From: Tillandsia leiboldiana
Lineage: Eukaryota; Streptophyta; Magnoliopsida; Poales; Bromeliaceae
NCBI GenBank assembly: GCA_029204045.2
Contig: JAQNDB010000278.1
Coordinates: 38,006 to 102,005, forward strand
Length of the DNA: 64,000 bases
Reading direction: 5' to 3'
A program made the translations under genes and the position numbers. The notes under the pieces are model-generated. The model was not told where the DNA came from and searched no databases. It worked only from the letters and a program-made list of their open reading frames with translations. Positions 42,733-52,939 of the stretch are shown here, piece by piece. Numbering within the stretch: position 1 is the first letter of the stretch; every line of letters starts with the position of its first letter.

Positions 42733-45157
42733 TGTCACGCCCCCGGGGGTTTTTGAGTCTATCAAAGCAGAAAATTGCGTGTATTATTTTGTTTTTTCTT
42801 AACAAGGTAACTTAAACCTCATCCCCGGTGCGTGCCAGACCGCCACATACACAAATTCTCTCTGCCCACGGACAGAGTCTCCTTTGTATATGCACGGCGT
42901 CTCATTTACAACATGCGTTTCCTTTACAACATCATACATCAACCATCAACCATACAATAGACATACCTCGTCAAACAGAGTACAGTAATTTAACTAATGT
43001 TTTAAAAGACCGGTGTCCACTCGACACCTTGTTATTTTTTTTTCAAGCGAGTTATTAAAGCGGCATCAACGTTTAGAAAGGATAAAACCAGCGGTTGCAA
43101 AACCCGTGCCCGCACGGCACTTCGTTTTGAGAAAACATTTTCGAAATCATTTGGTTTATCATGAAAACGTGCCGCGTATGAAAACATCACTAAAAGTATC
43201 AAAGTATAAAAGTACACCTCATCCACAGCGCTAACTAATACATGTCCACGACTAATATGATCCACAAGCAAATTAACTATTTAAAGTATAAGGAAAACGA
43301 GATAAAAAACCAAGTATACTGACTACGGTCCTCGCGACGCTGTCTCACCGCCATCCCGGCTAACGCACCTAGTAATACCTGTCACGGAGTGGGTAAAGTC
43401 AGTGACAAACAAAGTAGATGTCTAAATATCAATAAGGAATAAGGAGCAAACCGATTACACCGGAACCTTTCGCTAAAACCCTGTACATAATTAAGCTGGG
43501 CACCAACCCCAGATTTATCAATTAAGTTGGGCACCAACCCTAGAGTACCTGTCGGAGAGACTAAAGTCTCCCATCGTGCGCAAACACCTTTTTAATGCTT
43601 TTAACCTCTTCACGGTGCTGGTGTGCTATTTTCAGCAGGCGCGAAGAGGTCCTCACGGCTCCCACCCCTTTGTGAGGCACACGGGTCAAAAAGACAACTT
43701 TTCCGAAAAAGTACACCCATGCGGAGGCCAATCCGCCTGTGTACGTGCAGCATCAGAAAACGGATTTGCCGAGATCGGCGTGTAGTGAGCACCGCGACCG
43801 CAGCCGCTTCAATTGTTAGATAAAATACAATTATGCGAAAGGTTAAACTGTCCATCTACTTAGTTAGACAAATTAAGAGCATTTTAATGATGATAGATGC
43901 ACTTACTGCATTTGTTGCACTTATAGCAACCGTACCCACCTAGTTGAAGAGAAATCGGAACACCTGAATCCTTCGCGCACCCCCGCTGCGCAACTGGACC
44001 TAAAGAAAGTCCGCAAGGATAACTATAGTCAAAAACGTGTACTAACATCCCAAAACAAAAGACCCAATTTACTCTTTTCGACGGAAAAGTTCAACACCGT
44101 CCGGGTTGACGAAAACCGGAATCCCGCGCCGCCGTCGCCGTCCGCCGGAGCCCCGCGCGGTTCGGAACCGCGCGGCGTGTCTCCGCGGGCGGCGCCCACT
44201 CGGCGTGGCGCCTCGCGCGGGTGCTGCCCGTGCGGCGGCCGCGCGGCGCCCGCCCGGGTGCGGCCCCGCACGGCGCCCGCGCGCGGGGTTGCCCGCTCGG
44301 CGCCCGCGTGGGTGCCCCGCGCGGCGCCCGTGTCGGTGCCCCGCGCGGGTGCCTCCCGCGCGCCCGCGCGGGTACGACCCGCGCGGTCCCATCACCGCTT
44401 GCGGCGGCGATCGGCCGCCCGCGATTCTCCTCCGCGCGATGCCCTAGCGGCACCGCGCGCCTCCGCAGTCCGTTCCGTGCCCTAGCATGACGACGATGAC
44501 GGCGACGGTGACGGTGACGGATACGACGGAGAAACCCAAGAACTCAAACAAAAAGGACGACGGAAAAATCCCAAATAATTTATAACAATTATTTTACTAA
44601 CCGAAGATCGGCGGGAAGGTTGTCCGGTCGCGTTCTTGCCTTCGGTTCGATGTCCGGGAAAATCGGGCTCCTTCTCTTTCTCCTTTCCCTTTCTTCCAGC
44701 TAGGGTTCCGTCTTTTCCTTTTTTTCTCTTTCTTTCTCTCCTCACCGGTTAGGGTTTTATTTTTTTCTCTTTCTTTCTCTCCTCGTATTATATCTTTAAT
44801 TAATTTCCTCTTTAATTCGTACGTAAGAAAATTCTATTTTCCGTCATCGGATAATTAATTAATTAATTAATTATCCCCTACGAGATAACCCACCTTATCT
44901 CCAACGGGTGCAAGATATTTTGCACGGATTCCGATGCATGACTAATCACCGCATCACTAAGAATTCCGTTCCGGGAGATCCCAACATCGGATTTCAGATC
45001 CGATCGCACCGTCGGCCATCATTTTCCGCGCTCTATCGCAGAACAATACCAGCACCACACACTGGGCAACTCTTAAGAATTGAATAATTTTATTTCACTT
45101 AAAGGCTTAAATAATTACATGTGAGTCAAAAATACCCCTAAGGGCCGGATCACTACA
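42733..45157 (-). repeat. Solo LTR of the gypsy-B family
   Basis: Flanked by TGGGA at 42728-42732 and 45158-45162. Bounded by TGTCACGCC and TCACTACA on the plus strand. It aligns over its length with the inverted gypsy-B LTRs but is 2425 bp because its GC-rich minisatellite is shorter. There is no internal sequence, so it is probably the product of recombination between the LTRs of a full element. The palindromic AT tract is at 44849-44876. Confidence 0.93.
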
Positions 45158-45162
45158 TGGGA

Positions 45163-45564
45163 GCAAAGCGATCAAGTCAAGCGCATCTTGCAACAACTAC
45201 CAAAAAGGTGATTCCCCGGAAATCAAAGGAAAATTTTTCAAAGGAAAAGAGCCTTGGTAGTTCACCTCGCAAGACGATGTCAAGCGATGAATCAATCAAG
45301 ATGCTTTCACCGAGAAGAATAACTTCACGAACAATGCCGACGCAGGTCAAAAAGGTTTGGGTGCGCAAAGGTGAAATCTTCCCTTGTCTTGTTGTTCATA
45401 CTTCTTTACATGCTTGTGACAACTCGTCTTGGTATCTGGATAGTGGGTGTTCCCGTCACATGACCGGTGACAAAAACTGCTTTCAAAATTTAGAGAAAAT
45501 CTCCGGAGGACATGTTGTTTTCGGAGACGGTCGTTCTTCCAAAATTGTTGGAAAGGGAACAATC
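45163..45564 (+). pseudogene. Copia-2 gag end and protease
   Basis: Frame continues from the second CCHC: basic Ser/Lys-rich Gag tail, then the copia protease with DSGCSRH (catalytic DSG at 45439-45447). The frame is open until gypsy-B interrupts it at 45564. Confidence 0.92.
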
Positions 45565-45847
45565 TGTAGTGATCCGGCCCTTAGGGGTATTTTTGACTCA
45601 CATCAAAACTATTTAAGCCCTTAAGTGGAATAAAATTATTTTAATTGTTAAAAGTTGGCCGGTGTGTGGTGCTGGTATTTTTCTGCGATAGAGCGCGGAA
45701 AATGATGGCCGACGGTGCGATCGGATCTGAAATCCGATGTCGGGATCTCCCGAAACGGAATTCTTAGTGATGCGGTGATTAGTCATGCATCGAAATCCGT
45801 GCGAAATATCTTGCACCCGTTGGAGATAAGGTGGGTTATCTCGTAGG

Positions 45848-45950
45848 GGATAATTAATTAATTAATTAATTATCCGACGACGGAAAATAGAATTTCCTTA
45901 CGTACGAATTAAAGAGGAAATTAATTAAAGATATAATACGAGCTATATAA
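45848..45950 (+). promoter_or_regulatory. 28 bp perfect AT palindrome and TATA box
   Basis: A (TTAA)n core flanked by GGATAA and TTATCC gives a perfect 28 bp palindrome (45848-45875), 68 bases upstream of TATATAA (45944-45950). The pair is repeated in the 3' LTR (53223-53250 and 53319-53325), and the palindrome also in the solo LTR. Confidence 0.7.
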
Positions 45951-46319
45951 GGGATCCCGATTATCGGAAAGAAAAGAAAAGAAAAATAAAACCCTAACCG
46001 GTGAGGAGAGAAAGAAAGAGAAAAAGGAAAAGACGGAACCCTAGCCGAAAGAAAGGGAAAGGAGAAAGAGAAGGAGCCCGATCTTCCCGGACATCGAACC
46101 GAAGGCAAGAACGCGACCGGACAACCTTCCCGTCGATATTCGGTTAGTAAACTAATTGTTATAAATTATTCGGGATTTTTCAGTCGTCCTTTTTGTTTGA
46201 GTTTTTGGGTTTCTCCGTCGTATCCGTCACCGTCGCCGTCATCGTCGTCATGCTAGGGCACGGAACGGACGGCGGAGGCGCGCGGTGCCGCTAGGGCATC
46301 GCGCGGAGGAGAATCGCGG

Positions 46320-46780
46320 ACGGCCGATCGCCGCCGCAAGCGGCGATGGGACCGCGCGGGCATCGCGCGGCCACCGCGCGGGCGGCACCCGCGCGGACCC
46401 GCAACCGCGCGGGCACCGAGCGGGCGTGCGCGGCTGCCGCGCGAGCGGCACCCGCGCGGACCCGCAACCGCGCGGGCACCGCGCGGGCGCCGCGCGGCTG
46501 CGGCGCGGGCGGCACCCGCGCGGACCCGCAACCGCGCGGGCACCGCGCGGGCACCGCGCGGCTGCCGCGCGGGCGGCACCCGCGCGGACCCGCGACCGCG
46601 CGGGCGCCGCGCGGGGCACCCACGCGGGCGCCGCGCGGGCAACCCCGCGCGCGGGCGCCGTGCGGGGCCGCACCCGCGCGGACGCTGCGTGGCCGCCGCA
46701 CGGGCAGCACCCGCGCGGACGCTGCGCGGCCGCCGCATGGGCAGAACCCGCGCGAGGCGCCGCGCCGCGTGGGCGCCGCC
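46320..46780. repeat. GC-rich minisatellite in the gypsy-B 5' LTR
   Basis: Degenerate repeats built from CGCGCGGGCACCG, GGCGGCACCCGCG and GGACCCGCAAC. Equivalents: 53700-54140 in the 3' LTR and, shorter, 44140-44400 in the solo LTR. Arginine/alanine/glycine-rich open frames on both strands arise from the repeat and are not genes. Confidence 0.9.
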
Positions 46781-48209
46781 CGCGGAGACACGCCGCGCGG
46801 TTCCGAACCGCGCGGGGCTCCGGCGGACGGCGACGGCGGCGCGGGATTCCGGTTTTCGTCAACCTGGACGGTGTTGGACTTTTCCGTCGAAAAGAGTAAA
46901 TTGGGTCTTTTGTTTTGGGATGTTAGTGCACGTTTTTGACTATAGTTATCCTTGCGAACTTTCTTTAGGTCCAGGTGCGCAGCGGGGGTGCGCGAAGGAT
47001 TCAGGTGTTCCGATTTCTCTTCAACTAGGTGGGTACGGTTGCTATAAGTGCAACAAGTGCAGTAAGTGCATCTATCATCATTAAAATGCTCTTAATTTGT
47101 CTAACAAAGTAGATGGACAGTTTAACCTTTCGCATAATTGTATTTTATCTAACAATTGAAGCGGCTGCGGTCGCGGTGCTCACTACACGCCGATCTCGGC
47201 AAATCCGTTTTCGGATGCTGCACGTACACAGGCGGATTGGCCTCCGCATGGGTGTACTTTTCCGGAGAAGTGGTCTTTTTGACCCGTGTACCTCACAAAG
47301 GGGTGGGAGCCGTGAGGACCTCTTCGCGCCCGCTGAAAATAGCACACCAGCACCGTGAAGAGGTTAAAAGCATCAAAAAGGTGTTTGCGCACGAGGGGAG
47401 ACTTCATGTCTCCCTGACAGGTACTCTGGGGTTGGTGCCCAACTTATTTATGTGCAAAGTTAGCGAAAGGTTCCGGTGTAATCGGTTTGCTCCTTATTCT
47501 CTTTTGATACTTAGACATTTACTTTGTTTGTCACTGACTTTACCCACTCCGTGACAGGTGTTACCAGGTGCGTTAGCCGGGAGGGCGGTGAGACTGCGTC
47601 GCGAGGACCGTAGTCAGGATACTTGGTTTTTATCTCGTTTTCCTTATACTTTAAATAGTTAATTTGCTTGTGGATCATATTAGTTGTGGACATGTATTAG
47701 TTAGCACTGTGGATGAGATGTACTTTTGCGTTTTAGATGCTTTTAGTGATGTTTTCTTATGCGGCACGCTTTCATGAAAAGCTAAATGATTTCGAAAATG
47801 TTTTCTCAAAACGAAGTGCCGTGTGGGCACGGGTTTTGCAACCGCTGGTTTTATCCTTTCCAAACGGTGACGCCGCTTTAATAACTTGCTTGAAAAAAAA
47901 AAAACAAGGTGTCGAGTGGACACCGGTCTTTTAAAACACTAGTTAAATTACTGTACTTTGTTTGACGACGTATGTCTATTGTATGGTTGATGGTTGATGT
48001 ATGATGTTGTAAATGAAACGCATGTTGTAAATGAGACGCCGTGCATATACAAAGGAGACTCTGTCCGTGGGCAGAGAGAATTTGTGTATGTGGCGGTCTG
48101 GCACGCACCGGGGATGAGGTTTAAGTTACCTTGTTAAGAAAAAAAAAATAATACACTCAATTTTCCGCTTTGAAAGACTCAAAAACCCCCGGGGGCGTGA
48201 CAGATTAAA

Positions 48210-48220
48210 TGGTATCAGAG
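48210..48220 (+). other. Primer binding site of gypsy-B (tRNA-iMet)
   Basis: TGGTATCAGAG seven bases after the LTR. The canonical twelfth base C is replaced by A. Confidence 0.9.
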
Positions 48221-48464
48221 AAAAACAACCATAACCATAGTAGACGTGATCCACATCCACAGTGCAAGGTGCCACAAGCAAATTGGACATGACATAACCA
48301 AGGTGTAGGTGCGGTAGTACGTGAGAGTACGGGGAAAAAGGGAACGTAATATAGGTGTAATCGTAAGACAGGGTGCTAGGGTTATAACCTTAGGATTGAC
48401 GTGGTTTCTTTGTTTACAGCAGACAACGGCCAGGATTCGGCCACCGAGCGCTAACTATTTCTCA

Positions 48465-49200
48465 ATGGACAGGATGGATCCCACAGCCGCAGCCAACCGC
48501 TTACTCCAACAACGGATTACGCGACATGGCATAGCGCTCTCCCCTTTTTGTTAGGAAAGACGAACCCTACCAGGCTCGCCTTCCCAAAGGTGGTCCACAT
48601 AGCGACACTAATCGGGTAATACCGACGGTGGGTCTACCCGCTTACCGAGAAGTGATAGATAGGACCACTATGGTGGGGCGGGAATTGGCCGTTCCACGCA
48701 CCCGGCAGAAGGATCATGAGTCTGCCGGGGGCCGAAACGACCCCAGCCATAACCCGGGAATGACTTTCCCAACGGGGGCCAACCACCCGAATATCCGAAG
48801 ACACCGCAAGGAACCTGAAACACATCAGACAGGGGAATCGATACATCCTGGAGTATCGACAAGAATATGTAAGGTTGGCCAATAGTGTTTCCGTTGTTAT
48901 AAGGGATGAAGCACACAAAGCCCGCCTCTTCGTAGACAGATCGCGGAGCAATACTTTCGAAGTCGTGCGAGTAGTGGAACTCCACACCTTCCAGAAAGTG
49001 GTGGATAGGGCCACCATAGTGGAGCGCGGATTCGAGGCGACGCGCGCCCGACAAGAGGACTCGGAGTACGACATGGACAAGAAACGACCCCAGCCCCTCT
49101 CAGGAGGGGGATTTTCTAGCGGAGACCGGCCATGCATCGTCTACAGAGGAGCACCCCGGGGGAAATTTTTCATTCCGGAAGCACGACCTTTGCTTCTAAC
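48465..49200 (+). pseudogene. Gypsy-B gag remnant
   Basis: A gag-type start (MDRMDPTAAANRLLQQ) at 48465 is followed by broken frames. Gag C-terminal sequence is recognisable around 48840-49090 (YRQEYVRLANS...VVDRATIVERG), aligned with gypsy-A FTQLLNCVPYVARDG...AVDHAQWVERG. A second, earlier fragment (48640-48720, VIDRTTMVGREL) repeats the same Gag segment. No CCHC knuckle was found. Confidence 0.7.
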
Positions 49201-49205
49201 GTGAC

Positions 49206-49736
49206 AAACTAGGACAGTTCCGTTTTTTTTTTTTACTGCCCCGAACCCGGGAACGATTCTTCGGAGTCGCGACACGGATGAGAGGTCTTATGCGACGACA
49301 CGACAAAGGACGCACTACCCGAGGGAAGTAGTAGCAGGAAAGACCCCTTACGAAGAGTAATGTTGGACTTGACCCCAGGAGAACCTTTAGGAGCAAATAC
49401 TCTGTACCTTTCCGCCTAATAAGGATGCGAAGACTTAGTTGTCTTTGGTGTTGGCCTTTATTTATGGGTCAAATAGGTCCAACTTCCTGCCTAGAGACAA
49501 TAGGCCCAGGGGACTAGTGAGTTGGGTTGGGTGAGCCCAATAGGTTGGGTGGGCTGCGGTCCGCAATAGACCTAACGGCAAGAGGCCCAACAATAGACCT
49601 AACATCCAGGTGGGTTGACTCCGGTCTAGATCTGTGGTGCGGTGTAAGCCGCTTTAAGTGAATCGGACGTGCACCTCTAAAAGCTCAGGCGTTTGAGGTT
49701 AATGGTTAGCTCCAACGATCCGATGTTTGAGACTTA
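49206..49736. other. Gypsy-B: unrecognised sequence in place of gag end and protease
   Basis: About 530 bases with no Gag zinc knuckle and no DTGA protease motif. It contains a T run and a GGTTGGGTGAGCCCAATAGG-type stretch with several GTTGGGT/AGGCCCAA words. It looks like filler DNA or heavily decayed sequence. Confidence 0.5.
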
Positions 49737-52700
49737 GTGGTAAGAGAATTCGAGGGGATACCCGGAAGGGATGGGCTTACCGAGTATCAGGCGGTCATCG
49801 ACTGCGAGAAGCGCCAGGTGCAACTACAGAAGCCGGGATTCCCGGAAAACGTGTACTTGGCGTGTAAAAGTACTTCCTTTTTGGCTGTCATCTCCGCGTC
49901 GCGGGCTAGGAAGCTGATAGAGGGTGGGTGCGTGGCCTATCTAGCCTCGGTAGATTTAGCCACCCAACCTGTTCCCTCGCCTTCCGAAATTCTAGTGGTA
50001 AAGGAATTTCCGGATGTATTTCCGGCGGAGCTCCCCGGAATGCCGCCGGAACGAGAGGTCGACTTCCCTATTGAGTTGCTTCCCGGCACCAAACCCATCA
50101 CCAAGGCACCGTACAGGATGGCCTTCGCAGAGTTGAAAGAACTCAAGGCACAGTTGGAGGGCCTTTTGGACAAGGGTTTTATCAGACCAAGCGCGTCACC
50201 CTGGGGCACGCCCGTCCTGTTTGTGAGAAAGAAGGACGGAAGTCTCCGGTTGTGCATCGACTACCGGGAGATAAATAAGGTCACCGTTAAGAACAAATAC
50301 CCCCTGCCAAGGATCGACGACCTCTTCGACCAACTACAGGGGGCGACGGTGTTTTCAAAGATTGACCTGCAGTCGGGCTATCATCAGGTCCAGGTTAAGG
50401 GGGAGGACATCCCCAAAACGGCTTTCCGAACTCGCTATGGCCATTACGAATTTACGGTAATGCCATTCAGGCTCACAAATGCCCCGGCGGTGTTCATGGA
50501 TATGATGAATAGGGTATTCAAACCCTTCCTGGATTTATTCGTGGTGGTCTTCATCGACGATATCCTCATCAACTCCCGTACAGACGAGGAACATGAAGAA
50601 CATCTGCGCACAGTCCTCCAGACCCTACGGGAATAGAAACTCTACGCCAAACTCAAAAAGTGTGAGTTTTGGCTCCGTGAGGTCGGCTTCTTGGGGCACG
50701 TAATCTCGGCGGCTGGAGTCGCAGTCGATCCGAAGAAGATAGATTCGGTGACGGACTGGCCCCAACCGACGACGGTGACGGAGATTCGAAGCTTCCTGGG
50801 ATTAGCCGGGTACTACCGGCGCTTCGTGGAGGGTTTCTCCAAGATAGCCACCCCCTTAAACCGTTTGACTAGAAAGGGGGAAAAGTTCATCTGGACGGAC
50901 AAATGTCAGAGGAGCTTCGAGGAGCTCAAGGATAGATTGACGCGAGCCCCGATTCTCGCCCTGCCAGAACCAGGGGAGGATTATGAAGTGTATTGCGATG
51001 CGTCGCGAAACGGACTGGGTGGAGTACTCATGCAACGGGAAAAGGTTATAGCCTATGCGTCAAGGCAGCTCAAGGAATACGAGCGGAACTACCCCGTGCA
51101 CGATTTGGAACTCGCAGCGGTTGTATTCGTCCTCAAGCTTTGGAGACACTACCTGTATGGGGCACACTCCAATGTGTACTCAGATCATAAAAGTCTTAAG
51201 TACCTTTTCACCCAAAAGGAGTTAAATTTGCGACAAAGACGGTGGCTCGAGCTACTGAAGGATTACGATTTAACGATCCACTACCACCCGGGAAAGGCAA
51301 ACGTGGTGGCCGACGCCCTGAGCCGCAAGGGGCAGGCCGAGGAGGCAGGGGTAAGTGCCATCACCCAGCAAGATAGTCTGATTGCGGAATTTTCGCGATT
51401 AAGACTAGAAGTAGTACCGGCGGGTACAGTCGCACAACTTCTGACACTGGTGGTCAGACCTACCTTGCTTGACAGAATTCTCGAGGGGCAGTCGACTGAT
51501 GACCAACTCCAGCTGGTGCGAAGTAGAGTAACTGCCGACCAAGAAGGTGATTTCACAGTAAACTCCGATGGCACGATACGATTTCGGGGACGAATCTGCG
51601 TGCCGGATCTACCGGAACTCAAAGAAGAAATCCTGCGGGAGGCGCATACTGCTCCATATGCAGCACACCCCGGGGGAACGAAGATGTACAAGGACGTCAA
51701 ACAGACCTTCTGGTGGCCCAAAATGAAGGGAGACGTGACTCGGTTTGTGGCACACTGCCTGGTGTGCCAACGGGTGAAGGCCGAGCACCAGCGTCCGGCA
51801 GGAAAATTGCAACCCTTACCGGTGCCCGAGTGGAAGTGGGACATGATTACCATGGATTTTGTGACCGGGTTCCCGAGATCGTCACAGGGACACGATGCAA
51901 TATGGGTGATTGTGGACCGTCTGACGAAATCGGCCCACTTTCTGCCCATACACACGACGTGGACGCGGGAACGACTGGCACAAACCTACATCAACGAGAT
52001 AGTAAGGTTGCATGGGGTGCCGACATCCATCACGTCGGACAGGGACACGCGATTTGTGTCAAACTTTTGGCAGAGCCTGCAGCGAGCAATGGGAACCAAG
52101 TTGCACTTCAGTACGGCTTTTCACCCGCAGACCGATGGACAATCAGAGCGGGTGATACAAATTGTGGAGGACATGCTTCGAGCATGCGTTTTGGACTTGG
52201 GCGAAGGGTGGGCACGGTGTTTGCCCCTAGTGGAATTTGCCTACAATAACAGTTACCAGGCCAGCATTCAGATGGCACCATACGAGGCCCTGTACGGGCG
52301 CCGCTTTCGGTCTCCAATATGCTGGGACGACTTGGGTGAGCATAAGTTTCTGGGCCCAGATTTGGTGGAGGAGACCGAAGCAAAGGTGCGATTGATTAGA
52401 CAAAGGCTACTGATCGCCCAGAGCAGACAGAAAAGCTACGCGGACAACAGACGCCGAGACTTAGAGTTCATGGTGGGTGAACATGCGTTACTCCGAGTTT
52501 CGCCCTCCAAGGGGAACCGACGCTTCGGCATAAAGGGAAAGTTAAGCCCGAGGTACGTAGGACCGTTCGAGATCCTAGAACGCGTAGGACCGGTGGTGTA
52601 CCGATTAGCCCTGCCGCCGAACCTCGAACGAGTCCATAACGTGTTCCATGTCTCAATGCTCCGGAAGTACCTAGCTGATCCCTCTCATGCCTTGGATGCC

Positions 52701-52904
52701 TCCACCATCGAGTTGCGAGAGGATTTAAGCGTCGAGGAGACGCCGGTGCGGATTTTGGCGAGAGAGGACAAGAAGTTGCGCAAACGAACAATCCCCTATG
52801 TAAAGGTCCAGTGGAGCAACCACGAAGAGCGCGAGGCGACTTGGGAACTGGAATCGAAGATGAGAGAATGTTTTCCCGAATTGATTAGTGGGGTTTGTAC
52901 TTAA
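49737..52904 (+). pseudogene. Gypsy-B protease end-RT-RNase H-integrase-chromodomain, one nonsense codon
   Basis: A single frame of about 1055 codons broken only by TAG at 50634-50636, within RT just after the FIDD motif (50550-50561). It begins with the C-terminal part of the protease domain (LTEYQAVIDC) and lacks the active site. RT has MPFRLTNAP where gypsy-A has MPFGLTNAP. RNase H (CDASRNGLGG), integrase with its first core Asp at 51855-51857, VTSDRDTRF and SERVIQ, and a C-terminal chromodomain (YVKVQWSNHEEREATWELE) are all open. No true start codon is assigned. Confidence 0.93.
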
Positions 52905-52927
52905 GTTTCGGGACGAAACTTTTTATA

Positions 52928-52939
52928 AAGTGTGAGTGG
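52928..52939 (+). other. Gypsy-B polypurine tract
   Basis: AAGTGTGAGTGG before the 3' LTR. It is purine-rich but interrupted by three T, weaker than in gypsy-A. It is preceded by the shared TTTCGGGACGAAAC motif. Confidence 0.65.

Larger units (their letters stand above)
45565..48202 (+). repeat. Gypsy-B 5' LTR
   Basis: TGTAGTGATCCGG to CCCCGGGGGCGTGACA. In order: AT palindrome (45848-45875), TATA-like TATATAA (45944-45950), purine-rich leader, GC minisatellite (about 46320-46780), and a palindrome CCCCCGGGGG 7 bases from the end. Confidence 0.95.

Noticed and set aside
46248..46939. Long Arg/Ala/Gly-rich open frames on both strands (also 53628-54476 and 44091-44490)
   Set aside because: They are translations of a GC-rich minisatellite inside LTRs, open in most frames at once, with no family resemblance.
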